Under the pieces are notes generated by a model. The model was not told the DNA's origin and made no database searches. It saw only the letters and a list, made by a program, of their open reading frames with translations. Positions 54,001 to 61,620 of a stretch of DNA of 64,000 nt are shown here, piece after piece. The stretch is from DATDFB01 sp035276475 (GTDB lineage Bacteria; Acidobacteriota; Thermoanaerobaculia; Gp7-AA8), in contig DATELQ010000048.1 of assembly GCA_035276475.1 (NCBI GenBank), forward strand, positions 1 to 64,000, given 5' to 3'. A program made the position numbers and the translations under genes. Numbering within the stretch: position 1 is the first letter of the stretch; every line of letters begins with the position of its first letter.

Positions 54001-54193
54001 GGACGATGGTGCGCAGCCAGAGCTGGAAGAAGGTGATGCAAATGCCGCTGGCGACGAGGGCGGCCAGCATGATGCGCCACCAGAGCGCGAAGGTCATCGC
54101 GCCGATGAACCAGAGGAAAGAGCCGAAGAGAACGATGCAGACAACGACGAGCACCCACATCTGCTGTGCGCGACCGAAGCGCCGTCCGTTCAT
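50999..54193 (-). CDS. Methyl-accepting chemotaxis protein fused to peptide-type (SBP_bac_5) solute-binding domain
   Basis: 1,064 aa. Two close TM helices at ~12-50 (MWVLVVVCIVLFGSFLWFIG; WWRIMLAALVASGICITFF) have almost no periplasmic loop between them. A coiled-coil MCP signalling domain follows, with the CheA/CheW hairpin tip near 305-340 (AGQTNLLALNAAI, GERGKGFAVVADEIRDLSE). From ~570 to the end lies a complete extracytoplasmic-type binding protein (LVVYGEGAELMPGMAERWEV; GAGPFKVEEA; QAINYAINRD; LVPLFHERFF). No TM segment separates the two, so by simple topology the binding domain would be cytosolic. ATG 54193 was chosen; an ATG 21 nt upstream is possible. Confidence 0.88.
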   Translation of the reverse strand: MNGRRFGRAQQMWVLVVVCIVLFGSFLWFIGAMTFALWWRIMLAALVASGICITFFQLWLRTIVQRRDSAIQLLHRITGGDLSLSANDIRSAAQSTRMADAMRALVSNLERTIRRFGQLATDVSTVSNQISGRSRILAKSAGEQLVSTETTSASVSQIDQSINNVRTSMEELSANAEETSTSVLEMSASIEEVGRIADTLSDFVDQTASAFEEMSASINQVATNTESFSSFALQTASSMVEMNATTEEIGKSAKSSSELARYVKDAANEGREAVKGTVDGMRKIEDAVDEAKNALGELAARSQEIGEIVRVIDEIAGQTNLLALNAAIIAAQAGERGKGFAVVADEIRDLSERTSVSTDEIRTLIQNVQRAVDRAAEQMTLSADRVADGVGLTARAEQVLDKILDLTARSTNSIGEIARATEEQARGSAAATAAIEEVTKMVQQTATATQQQSQTSRKVGEQAATVRDYTKHLKRAMSEQETGSRAISKAMENVMGLVQNVLEATSILATESSAIVKAMGVVQQATRESNVSISDLNQMANTLSHESTLLGSELGRFTLPSPSEGGAIATSTVLWQQLTFDPIYIGAAALGYMSKAVHSNLVVYGEGAELMPGMAERWEVLEQGHVYRFHLRRGVRFSNGRLFEAKDVHDSLVRTLLPENASGASWLLLNVRGAKDVLEGRTRRLAGIVERDAYTVDITLDEPLAFFLSLLTMNETVIIPAEEARDREHFRLNPAGAGPFKVEEAVEGKHVRMRRNRDYYVPGMPHLDELTFRLDLRSFRDVAEAFLRGEIDIAHGVPLKMVSELREDPRYAPYMLTTVQLHTSYFGYDCSVAPFNKREVRQAINYAINRDRINNEVFAGLGVISRALLPPGLLGYDASLRGYDYDPERARTLLRQAGYGGGFRVNYRTWDTDEFRNSGQLALILEDLAAVGIEVSVSEHSAVEARKPLNTAGHGLVFCGNWYADFPDSDNFFYVFFHSDANSLRGFHFHRNDWDALMLEARRTNDMDRRAEIYRQLDRGVVEEAPLVPLFHERFFVLHKPSVRGLRTSLVPPPVRYADVWLES

Positions 54194-54223
54194 CTCTCCA
54201 CGCGATGCTACCATCAGCCCGCT

Positions 54224-55099
54224 TTGAACGACTACTTCGCCGCGCGGCGGTCGCTCATCGACGAGCATCTCCGCGCGCTGGCCGGGCGCGCCGGCGCCCC
54301 GAAGCCGCTGGCCGAGCCGCTGCGGCGCGCGTTCACCTCGCCGGGGAAACGGGTGCGCGGGATCCTCACGCTGGCGGTGGGGGAGTCGTGCGGGGCGAAG
54401 CCGGAAAAGCTCCTCGACGCCGCCGCGGCGATGGAGATGATCCACACGTCGTCGCTGATCCTCGACGACCTGCCGGCGATGGACGACGCGCAGCTCCGCC
54501 GCGGCGCCCCGACGCTGCACCGCGAGTTCGGCGAAGACCTGGCCATTCTCTCCTCGGTGGCGTTGCTGAATCACGCCTACGGGCTGGTGGCGCGCAATCA
54601 CGCGGCGACGTCGCCGCGGCAGTGGCCGATGCAGCAGGTTCTGAAGCGCGTCGTGGATGCCGTCGGCTTCGACGGCACGATCGCGGGGGAGGCCGTCGAC
54701 CTGCACAGCGAAGGCTCTGCCTTGGACTTCGACACGTTGGAATTCATCCACTCGCGCAAGACCGGCGCGCTGTTCGTCGCGGCCGCTGCCGTCGGCGGGA
54801 TGCTGGCGAACATCTCGCCCGCGGCGTTGTCGCGCATCGAGACGTTCGCGAAGAACCTCGGCCTGGCGTTCCAGATCACGGACGACGTGCTCGACGTCGT
54901 CGGCACGCCGGAAGTCCTCGGCAAGGATGTGGGGAAGGACGCGCAGCGCCTGACGTTCGTGAAGCTCGCCGGCGTGGACGGCGCGCGCAAGCTGAGCGAG
55001 GAGCTGGTGGAGACGTCGCTCGCGGCGATCTCGAACCTCGGGCCGGGCGCGACGCCGCTGCGGGAGCTGGCCGTGCTGGTGCGCGATCGCGTGAAGTAG
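54224..55099 (+). CDS. ispA: Polyprenyl (farnesyl/geranylgeranyl-type) diphosphate synthase
   Basis: 291 aa from TTG 54224, the only start that fits the family N-terminus. The first aspartate-rich motif is LILDDLPAMDD (Asp81/82...87/88), the second is FQITDDVLDVVG, and GKDVGKDAQRLTFV follows as in IspA/GGPPS. It condenses IPP with allylic diphosphates. The last ~105 bp of this gene occur again at 57.8 kb, on the far side of a two-gene insertion. The symbol ispA marks the subfamily; chain length is not proven. Confidence 0.88.
   Translation: MNDYFAARRSLIDEHLRALAGRAGAPKPLAEPLRRAFTSPGKRVRGILTLAVGESCGAKPEKLLDAAAAMEMIHTSSLILDDLPAMDDAQLRRGAPTLHREFGEDLAILSSVALLNHAYGLVARNHAATSPRQWPMQQVLKRVVDAVGFDGTIAGEAVDLHSEGSALDFDTLEFIHSRKTGALFVAAAAVGGMLANISPAALSRIETFAKNLGLAFQITDDVLDVVGTPEVLGKDVGKDAQRLTFVKLAGVDGARKLSEELVETSLAAISNLGPGATPLRELAVLVRDRVK
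54998..55044 (+). repeat. 47-bp perfect direct repeat, left copy (within prenyl synthase 3' end)
   Basis: Identical to 57819-57865. Similarity continues to the stop codon (55099), with mismatches mostly at third codon positions. Together the two copies bracket the island at about 55.1-57.8 kb, like duplicated attachment sites at a gene end. Confidence 0.9.
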
Positions 55100-55202
55100 C
55101 TACGCTGAGCTCTACTTGTCTGCGGTTCCATTCCCTCATGGGCACCAATACTTTCTCTCTGGATTCGCCTTATAAGTTCGCCCTATACTTCTGCCACGCC
55201 CG

Positions 55203-56732
55203 ATGTCTGTAATTCGGAGAATTGTGCTCGTAGATGAGCCGCGGCATTCCCTATGGCAGCAGGTCACTGCGGAGCTCGACCGTATCTTGTCGGCGGCCGC
55301 CGCAGAGGTTCAGAGCGATATCGAAGTTCGAATTGCGTTAAATCCTGTTTCCGAGGTTCCGACGTGCTTCATCGGTCATGCGGCTTCCCGCGAGTGGAAA
55401 ACCCCGATTGACGATGCCAACGGAGAGCACTGCTGGATACTTACCTCAGGTGGTGCACTCTCCGACGAAGAGGTGGTGTTCGACGGCGACCGGGTTCTCA
55501 GACTCTCCCATGTCTATAGCCGGGTGCCTCACTTTCACGATTGGTTTTTGGCTTGGATTCATGCAGGACTGGATCGACAACATTTTCGTCAGATTGCCGG
55601 CGAGCTCATTCAACCTACCAGCCGCAACGTCATTTCCGTTTGCCGCCGTCTGCAGATTACTGCGACATCGTTGCATGCGATCACCGGCAGCGCCCTCGCT
55701 GCGGTACGGAGCCGACCTTCGGCTGAAGCGGAGATTATCGACTGGGCGGTGGAAGGCATTCAACTTGCGCTCGCCGATACGGATCTTCACGAGGTCAACG
55801 TCGATTACACATTCCTGCGTTTCGCCGTAAAGGACAAGGATCTCTCCAAACGGTTGCGACACGTTTTTCACCCTCGAACGGGTGCTGTCGTCCATGCCGT
55901 CGAATGGACACGTGCCGCCGGCGATCTTGAGCGACTGGACAAGGCGCTGGCGAACGGCTTGTCTTGGCTAGCCGCGGTTGTTTCCGGAGAGCTGAACCTC
56001 CAGGATCAATTGTGTAAGCTCGAAGATCAGTTACGGGTGGTTGTTTTTGCGTTAGCGCGTTTGGCCCGTGGCCGCAGCATTCGTTCTTCTCGTTTTGTTT
56101 CCATCGTCCAGTCCGAGTGGGCTGTGCATGTACTGCGAACCGCTGTCGCGTTGACATATCCGCCTGCCGATGATAGCCGCTGGTTGATCGGCAACTATGG
56201 TCATACACCGCTGCATCCCGGTGCGTTGCAGGAAACGGCTTTGGTGCGAGCGGCAGCGGACGTGGAGCTTTTGAGGCGACTGCTGTCATTTGATGTCGAA
56301 AGGGCATCCGTTGTTCATGAAGGCAACAATCGACTAATGGCCATTGTGCCTATGATCGATTTGATCGATCGGTTCCGTGCGCCTGAACACCTTCTGCGTC
56401 GACAGAACGCCTTGCAGCGTTTGACAGACATCGCCGCGAATTTGGAATCGAACCCGCCGCGGATCATCGAGTTCCTGACGACTCTCGAAACTCGTGGCTT
56501 CCAGATGACAACTGTTTTCCGCAGAGAATCCGAGGATGCCATCGCTGCGCTCCGGCGATTGCCCCGGCACCTCGGCATCCTGAAATCAAATGATTCTAGA
56601 GAAGCGGTCGAGGCGATCCGTGCCGATATGAGGCTGATACGCAATACCCTATCGACAATTCGTTCGACGCAGACCTTTGGCTTTTCCGTCGTCGATCTTC
56701 ACTCGTCATTGATGGACGGGCGAGGCCGCTGA
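55203..56732 (+). CDS. Unknown protein, first gene of the inserted pair
   Basis: 509 aa, ATG 55203. Base composition is visibly richer in A+T than in the flanking genes. No signal peptide or TM helix. An N-terminal mixed alpha/beta part (IVLVDEPRHSLWQQVTAELD; EHCWILTSGGALSDEEVVFD) leads to a long, mostly helical body (LEDQLRVVVFALARLARGRS; RLLSFDVERASVVHEGNNRL). I recognise no domain. The stop overlaps the ATG of the ATPase gene by one base (TGATG), so both should be made together. A sensor, substrate-recognition or effector role in a two-component defence-like system is conceivable but only inferred. Confidence 0.75.
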   Translation: MSVIRRIVLVDEPRHSLWQQVTAELDRILSAAAAEVQSDIEVRIALNPVSEVPTCFIGHAASREWKTPIDDANGEHCWILTSGGALSDEEVVFDGDRVLRLSHVYSRVPHFHDWFLAWIHAGLDRQHFRQIAGELIQPTSRNVISVCRRLQITATSLHAITGSALAAVRSRPSAEAEIIDWAVEGIQLALADTDLHEVNVDYTFLRFAVKDKDLSKRLRHVFHPRTGAVVHAVEWTRAAGDLERLDKALANGLSWLAAVVSGELNLQDQLCKLEDQLRVVVFALARLARGRSIRSSRFVSIVQSEWAVHVLRTAVALTYPPADDSRWLIGNYGHTPLHPGALQETALVRAAADVELLRRLLSFDVERASVVHEGNNRLMAIVPMIDLIDRFRAPEHLLRRQNALQRLTDIAANLESNPPRIIEFLTTLETRGFQMTTVFRRESEDAIAALRRLPRHLGILKSNDSREAVEAIRADMRLIRNTLSTIRSTQTFGFSVVDLHSSLMDGRGR

Positions 56733-57772
56733 TGACGACTGTCCATATTCCAGTTAATCCGTTCACTACAGATACTGCAAGGTTGTCGGTAGCAAAAATC
56801 ATCGATCGTGACGCGGAACTGTTGAAGCTGCGCGAAGCGCTTTTGCTGCATCGCGAGAACGTGCTTGTGGTTGGTGAAAGCGGGATCGGCAAAACGTGTT
56901 TGTTGCGTAAGTTCAGAAACGAATTGCAGGCGCAGAACGCCGTTTCCATTCTCATGGTCGAGATTGGCCCGGATGCATTGTCGGAGGGGGCGTCGAAGTT
57001 TCTCGCGAACGTAACGCTCCGTATCTTCAGCGCGGCGGCAGCTCGGCTCTTCAACTTATCGCCGTCCGCACTGCTTACCGGCTTAATGTCGGAGATGGAT
57101 ATTACCAGGCGTACCAAAAGCAAGCTAAATCACTTCCTGAAGCTGTTCGCACTCATTAGGCCCGATGTTACGAAACTCACAATCAGTCGCACGAATGATG
57201 CGGGGGTATCTTTTGGCGCGTCCGTCAAGCTTGCCGAGACGATGTCGACCACGCGCGACGTCGGTGGGCTGTCGTCGTTCGAGTTCATGGAGCTGACGGC
57301 CGAACTACTTCAGATCCTCGCACAAGACGGCATCACACAAGTGGTCGTTTTCGGGGACGAAGCAAATCATTTGAAACCCGAAACAGAGGTCGAACTGATC
57401 TTGCACAATTTAGAAGCTTTCGCGGAGAGGAACGTTTTGTTCGTGCTCACCATGAGACCTGATTTGCTCCGTGCCACATCCGCGCTCCACGCCGCCTTCC
57501 CCTCGCTATGCGAAGTGGCTGCATTCAGCTACGAGAAGCTCGAGGAGTTACTTCGAGCATATGCCTTATGTGAATGCTCGGCCACGCACGTCAGCTTCAG
57601 CGAATCGATCGCTCAAGAGGTCCTTCAGGTTTCGCAGGGCCATCCACGGCAGGTTCAGATTCTAGGGCAGAAAATGTGGGCACGGGCGTTCGCCGCCGAG
57701 CGTGCGATTGCGACGGTTGAAGACCTACTCCACGCGATCCGGGAAGTCTATACATTGTCGCCCAGGCTGTAA
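56732..57772 (+). CDS. P-loop AAA/STAND-like ATPase, second gene of the inserted pair
   Basis: 346 aa. After a short lead-in (IIDRDAELLKLREALLLHRE), Walker A is GESGIGKT (48-55) and Walker B is QVVVFGDEAN (Asp209, Glu210). A candidate sensor 1 follows (FVLTMRPD) and a sensor-2-like GHPRQVQILGQ. Between the Walker motifs sits a long helical insert (NVTLRIFSAAAARLFNLSPS; KSKLNHFLKLFALIRPD). This matches ORC/STAND-type ATPases that act as regulated switches. There is no fused effector, so the upstream 509-aa protein is the likely partner. Confidence 0.85.
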   Translation: MTTVHIPVNPFTTDTARLSVAKIIDRDAELLKLREALLLHRENVLVVGESGIGKTCLLRKFRNELQAQNAVSILMVEIGPDALSEGASKFLANVTLRIFSAAAARLFNLSPSALLTGLMSEMDITRRTKSKLNHFLKLFALIRPDVTKLTISRTNDAGVSFGASVKLAETMSTTRDVGGLSSFEFMELTAELLQILAQDGITQVVVFGDEANHLKPETEVELILHNLEAFAERNVLFVLTMRPDLLRATSALHAAFPSLCEVAAFSYEKLEELLRAYALCECSATHVSFSESIAQEVLQVSQGHPRQVQILGQKMWARAFAAERAIATVEDLLHAIREVYTLSPRL

Positions 57773-57793
57773 CCGGTCCCATTGACCCGTGAA

Positions 57794-57920
57794 GCGGACG
57801 GCACGGGCAAGTCGAGCGGAGGAGCTGGTGGAGACGTCGCTCGCGGCGATCTCGAACCTCGGGCCCGGCGCCACGCCGCTGCGGGAGCTGGCGGTGCTGG
57901 TGCGCGACCGCGTCAGGTGA
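57794..57920 (+). pseudogene. Displaced 3' end of the prenyl synthase gene
   Basis: The frame translates as ELVETSLAAISNLGPGATPL and RELAVLVRDRVR, then TGA (57918-57920). That is the C-terminus of the prenyl synthase with one K-to-R change. Differences from the copy in the intact gene are mostly synonymous, which means both copies evolved as coding sequence before they met here. Upstream of 57819 the match continues with a one-base shift to about 57794, then stops near the end of the ATPase gene. It overlaps the convergent queA-like stop by 8 bp, like an original gene end. Confidence 0.85.
57819..57865 (+). repeat. 47-bp perfect direct repeat, right copy
   Basis: Identical to 54998-55044. 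It marks the right edge of the inserted segment and lies in the orphan prenyl synthase 3' end. Confidence 0.9.
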
Positions 57921-58650
57921 TCAGCATGCTGTCGCCGAAGAGGTCGAAGCGATAGCGGCGGCGAACGAGCTGGCGATACGCCGTCAGCGTCAGTTCCTTT
58001 CCCGCGAAAGCGACGACCATGGCCAGGTGGCTCGATCGCGGCTGGTGGAGGTTCGTGAGCATGGCGTCGACGATGCGGAAGCGGTAACCCGGATGGATAT
58101 AGAGGTCCGTCCAGCCGCTGCCGGGCCGCGCTTTCGTCGCTTCGAGCGTGCGCACGACGGTGGTTCCCACCGCCACCACCCGCCCGCCGCGGCGGCGCGC
58201 GGCGAGGATGGCGCGCGAGGCCGCGGGGGTGACTTCGTACCACTCGGCCGGGACTTCGTGCTCTTCGAGGCGCTTCGTCCGGATGTCGCGGTATTGACTG
58301 AGCTCGGTGAGGCCGATGTGCAGCGTGATCGCGGCGACCTCCACGCCCTTCGCGCGCAGGCGGTCGAGGAGGTCGGTCGTGAAGTGCAGGCCGGCCGAGG
58401 GGATCTCCAGCGAGCCGGGCTTCGTCGCGTAGACGCTGCGGTAGCGCTCCGACTTGCGCTTCATGTTGCGGTGCTGCGGCGCGAAGCGGTGGCCGAAGCG
58501 CTCGAGCAGCGGCACGAAGTCGCCGTCGTGTTCGAAGCGCGCCAGCCAGAGGTCGTCGACGCTCGGCGCGCGTCGCCCGCCCGGAAGCCGCCCCGGCACG
58601 AAGCTGATGAGACGGCGCGGCAGACGGAAGTCGAGCTCCGCGGTGTCCAT
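57913..58650 (-). CDS. Short QueA-like protein (SAM:tRNA ribosyltransferase-isomerase)
   Basis: 245 aa against ~345 for normal QueA, the enzyme that turns preQ1-tRNA into epoxyqueuosine-tRNA. The C-terminal catalytic part is well kept: YATKPGSLEIPSAGLHFT, ITLHIGLTELSQYR, EWYEV, VVAVGTTVVRTLEA, IHPGYRFRIVDAMLTNLH, DSMLIT. The N-terminal start (TAELDFRLPRRLI) is also kept, but the intervening beta-barrel region of about 100 residues is nearly gone. It may be a lineage-specific compact QueA or a paralogue with altered function. No tgt or other queuosine gene is nearby. Confidence 0.82.
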   Translation of the reverse strand: MDTAELDFRLPRRLISFVPGRLPGGRRAPSVDDLWLARFEHDGDFVPLLERFGHRFAPQHRNMKRKSERYRSVYATKPGSLEIPSAGLHFTTDLLDRLRAKGVEVAAITLHIGLTELSQYRDIRTKRLEEHEVPAEWYEVTPAASRAILAARRRGGRVVAVGTTVVRTLEATKARPGSGWTDLYIHPGYRFRIVDAMLTNLHQPRSSHLAMVVAFAGKELTLTAYRQLVRRRYRFDLFGDSMLIT

Positions 58651-58734
58651 AAGGGTATTGTTGCCGATTTCCGCCGTGGAATGTCCCGGAGGGAACTGTG
58701 TTATCTTCCCGCGCCGCAGTTGCCTGCCTCGTAA

Positions 58735-58810
<76 letters not shown>

Positions 58811-58824
58811 CCGAGTCGATCGAG

Positions 58825-59181
58825 CTAGTGACGACCGCTGCGATGCAGCGGCTTCGTGCCGGTCTTCTTAGTCTCCGGATTCACATTTCCCTTTGTCGAC
58901 CAGTTGTCGCTCTTCGTGTCATTCGCACGCGTTCGATTGTGAGGCTCGACGCGCGTCCCTTTCTTCGTGACATAGCCGTTCACGTGGACCTTGTCGGGGG
59001 TGCTTGTTCTCGTGCCGTGGACCTGTTTGTGGCCGCTTCCGTGTGCGCCGCCGCCTCGGGTGTGACCGTTGCCTCGGGTATGACCGCCGCCGCGGCGGCC
59101 GCCTCCATGTCCGCCGCGCGCGAACGCGGGAACGGCAATCAAGACGATCGACATCAGGCATGCGGCGAGTGCTTTGGTCAT
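58825..59181 (-). CDS. Small secreted His/Gly-rich protein
   Basis: 118 aa, ATG with GGAGGAAAG just upstream. Signal peptide MTKALAACLMSIVLIAVPAFA, a low-complexity Gly/His/Arg stretch (GGHGGGRRGGGHTRGNGH), then a conserved-looking tail: VHVNGYVTKKGTRVEPHNRT and NWSTKGNVNPETKKTGT. That tail motif ('V.GY..K.GT.V.PH.R......NWS..GN.NP.T') recurs in small secreted proteins of several phyla. It may bind metal or nucleic acid; this is a guess. Confidence 0.7.
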   Translation of the reverse strand: MTKALAACLMSIVLIAVPAFARGGHGGGRRGGGHTRGNGHTRGGGAHGSGHKQVHGTRTSTPDKVHVNGYVTKKGTRVEPHNRTRANDTKSDNWSTKGNVNPETKKTGTKPLHRSGRH

Positions 59182-59260
59182 GGTCTTTCCTCCATGAGGA
59201 GGTAGACACCGCGGCGTGACTTTTGTGGCTGCGATTGGGAAGGGAAAACCTCCGCCGCGT

Positions 59261-59274
59261 CACTCCTAGGAGTG
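59261..59274. promoter_or_regulatory. Perfect 14-bp palindrome before the carboxypeptidase start
   Basis: CACTCCTAGGAGTG is fully self-complementary, ends 9 nt before the ATG at 59284, and contains the AGGAG that could serve as ribosome-binding site. Pairing would hide that site, so it could be an operator or a translational switch. Confidence 0.4.
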
Positions 59275-59283
59275 AGGGACCCC

Positions 59284-60651
59284 ATGCCTCGCTATCGCGT
59301 GACCATCGCCGGCAAAACCTACGATGCCATGGCGGATCTCGTCCGACGGCACCGGCTCGGCATTGCCGGCCATACGGGCAAGAAGGCCCGCCGCGGCTAC
59401 GTCGTCGACGCCTTTGCCGACTCTGCGCAAATCGAGGCGCTGAAGTCCGCCGGCTATCAGGTCGACGTGCACGAAGACGTACGTGAAGCGGGCGGGCGGC
59501 GGCAGGCGGAGGTCCGGTCCTTGGCTGTGCATGCCGCGGCTGCGCCGGGCGGCGTTGCCGCGGCGAATCAATACCTCAATGTCGACGACGTCGAGAGCTC
59601 GCTGGGGAGGCTGGCCGGCGGGCCCAATGGTGCGTTCACAGAGCTCATTTCACTTCCCAATACGACGTGGGAAGGGCGGGCGTGCCATGCTCTGCGCATC
59701 GGGAAAGGAAATCAGGGCGGGCGGCCGGGCATCTTCTTACTCGGAGGGATCCATGCCCGCGAATGGGGGAGCGCCGATATTCTGATCAACTTCGTCGAGC
59801 AGCTTTGCGACGCGTTCCGCCTCCATACCGGCATCACCCTCGGCGGTATGAGCTTCACTGCGGCGCAAATCCAGGACATCGTCAATGACAAGGACGTCTA
59901 CGTTTTCCCGCAGGCGAATCCCGACGGCCGCCATTACAGTATGACGACGGCTCCCGATTGGCGCAAAAATCGGCGACCGGCGCCGGCGGGCAGCAGCGAT
60001 CCGAACTGCGTCGGCGTGGATCTCAATCGCAACTACGATTTCCTTTGGAGATATACGACGCACTTCGCGCCCAACGCGCCGGTCGCGAACTCCACCGATC
60101 CTTGCGATCCCGAGGTTTATATCGGTCCGTCGGCGGTCTCGGAGCCGGAGACCAAGAACGTCGTATGGATGTTCGACCGCTTTCCCAATATCCGCTTCTT
60201 CGCCGACGTCCACAGTTACTCGGAAGACATTCTTTACAACTGGGGCGACGATCAGGATCAGAGCAAGCAACCGCAGAAGAATTTTCTCAACCCGGCATTC
60301 GACGGAAAGCGCGGCGTGGCCAACGACACCGCGTACAAGGAATTCATCCCGGCAGCGGACAAGACGGCAGCCGTCAAGCTTGCGAAAGAAATGCGCGCGG
60401 CAATCAAGGCCGTGCGCGGCCGCAATTACACCGTCATGCAGTCGATGAGCCTCTATCCAACCGCGGGAGCGTCGGACGATTACGCATACAGCCGCCATCT
60501 CGCCGATCCCGCCAAGCCGAAAGTCTTTTCATACACAATCGAGTGGGGGAGCCCGGACAACGAGACGCCGTTCCATCCTCCCTATCCGGAGATGAAGCAG
60601 ATCATCCGGGAGATCACGGCGGCACTGCTCCAGTTCTGTCTGCGCGCGTGA
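59284..60651 (+). CDS. M14-family zinc carboxypeptidase
   Basis: 455 aa from ATG 59284; a GTG four codons earlier is less likely. Zinc ligands are in GGIHAREWGS (His, Glu) and FADVHSYSEDI (third His). The substrate-binding stretch NPDGRHYSM...WRKNRRP and VGVDLNRNYDFLW is intact, and the catalytic Glu is in SYTIEWGSPD. The N-terminal ~100 residues (YRVTIAGKTYDAMADLVRRH; SAQIEALKSAGYQVDVHED) resemble an inhibitory-like prodomain. No signal peptide is visible, which is unusual for this family. It removes C-terminal residues from peptides. Confidence 0.92.
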   Translation: MPRYRVTIAGKTYDAMADLVRRHRLGIAGHTGKKARRGYVVDAFADSAQIEALKSAGYQVDVHEDVREAGGRRQAEVRSLAVHAAAAPGGVAAANQYLNVDDVESSLGRLAGGPNGAFTELISLPNTTWEGRACHALRIGKGNQGGRPGIFLLGGIHAREWGSADILINFVEQLCDAFRLHTGITLGGMSFTAAQIQDIVNDKDVYVFPQANPDGRHYSMTTAPDWRKNRRPAPAGSSDPNCVGVDLNRNYDFLWRYTTHFAPNAPVANSTDPCDPEVYIGPSAVSEPETKNVVWMFDRFPNIRFFADVHSYSEDILYNWGDDQDQSKQPQKNFLNPAFDGKRGVANDTAYKEFIPAADKTAAVKLAKEMRAAIKAVRGRNYTVMQSMSLYPTAGASDDYAYSRHLADPAKPKVFSYTIEWGSPDNETPFHPPYPEMKQIIREITAALLQFCLRA

Positions 60652-60656
60652 CGCGT

Positions 60657-60893
60657 CTACATCGTCAACCGCTCAATGTCCGCGACGACCGACTCGCTCG
60701 GGCCTTTGCCGATCATCACGTTGAGCATGGGTCGGATGTCTTCGATGAGCCTGGGGACGTGCGCGGCGGTCAAGTGCTCCTGATCGGGGACGCCGACCTT
60801 CTTCGCGAACGAGCGGAGGGTCATCTTGGCCACGTGCGGCCCGAGGTGGACGGACAGCTTGGAGAGCACCGTTTCGGCGATCGGCTCAGGCAT
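60657..60893 (-). CDS. Small hypothetical helical protein
   Basis: 78 aa (MPEPIAETVLSKLSVHLGPH...). Predicted helices throughout (VAKMTLRSFAKKVGV; HVPRLIEDIRPMLNVMI); no TM, no motif recognised. It overlaps the upstream membrane gene by 8 bp, so both should be expressed together. It ends 5 bp from the convergent carboxypeptidase stop. Confidence 0.65.
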   Translation of the reverse strand: MPEPIAETVLSKLSVHLGPHVAKMTLRSFAKKVGVPDQEHLTAAHVPRLIEDIRPMLNVMIGKGPSESVVADIERLTM

Positions 60894-61590
60894 CGGCGCT
60901 CGCTCCTTTCATGGCCCGATGCGCGGCGAACGACTGCGTCGCGGCCGCAGCGGCGTTGAACATCGTGGCCACGGCCACGCCGGCCGTGCGGATCAGGCGC
61001 AGCGCGTCGGCGCCGCCGCCGAACGCGCCGGCGATCGACGTCGCGCCGGTATTGATCATCCATCCGACGACCGAGACGGCCAGAAAGCCGAAGATCCAGG
61101 AGAGCCGGCCGCCGCGCAGCGCCAGCGTACTCATGGCCAACGGGGCGATGAGGGTAAAGGTGATGACGTCGGCGAGCACGGAGATCAGCGCGCCGGGCTG
61201 CAGCGAACCGGAACGGAGTGCCTGCCACTGCGCCAGGAGCGAGACATGGCAGAGCGCGATCGCCACCGCCAGCGCCGCCGCCGTCAGGAGGATCCGCTTC
61301 GCCGCCGACATCAGGTATCCGATCCCCGCGGCGGAGAGCACGCGCGCCATCAGCCAGTACGCGGCGATCTGTGCGAGGTTCGCGGCGATCAGCGTGGCGT
61401 TCAGCGCCAGCGTGGCGTCGGGCGCGGCGCGGCGGAGGACGTAGTTGACGAGGAGAAGCAGAAACTCGAGCGAGAAGAGCGCCCAGGCCCGGCCGAGGTG
61501 CTCGTGCCACCAGGCGAACTTCGCCGCCGCCGTGCCGGCTGCGACCGCAGCGAGCGCGTAGAGAACGATTCGGACGAGGAAGAACGACAT
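60886..61590 (-). CDS. Polytopic membrane protein of unknown function
   Basis: 234 aa with about six hydrophobic helices (LVRIVLYALAAVAAGTAAA, WALFSLEFLLLLVNYVL, AANLAQIAAYWLMARVL, LTAAALAVAIALCHVSLLA, ISVLADVITFTLIAPLAM, IFGFLAVSVVGWMINTG). No family is recognised. The ATG at 61590 lies about 30 bp from the start of the periodic palindrome array on the other side. Confidence 0.7.
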   Translation of the reverse strand: MSFFLVRIVLYALAAVAAGTAAAKFAWWHEHLGRAWALFSLEFLLLLVNYVLRRAAPDATLALNATLIAANLAQIAAYWLMARVLSAAGIGYLMSAAKRILLTAAALAVAIALCHVSLLAQWQALRSGSLQPGALISVLADVITFTLIAPLAMSTLALRGGRLSWIFGFLAVSVVGWMINTGATSIAGAFGGGADALRLIRTAGVAVATMFNAAAAATQSFAAHRAMKGASADA

Positions 61591-61620
61591 CTCGCCATCA
61601 TAGATGAACGATGCCGTTCA

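Noticed and set aside
50987..54150. Very long open frame on the plus strand opposite the chemoreceptor-SBP gene
   Set aside because: It is rich in Arg/His/Leu with no domains, and is the antisense of a clear MCP-SBP protein; an effect of high GC content.
55100..57800. Integrase or transposase within the inserted island
   Set aside because: Both frames were read through; neither has tyrosine- or serine-recombinase or DDE motifs. The island has only the unknown protein and the ATPase.
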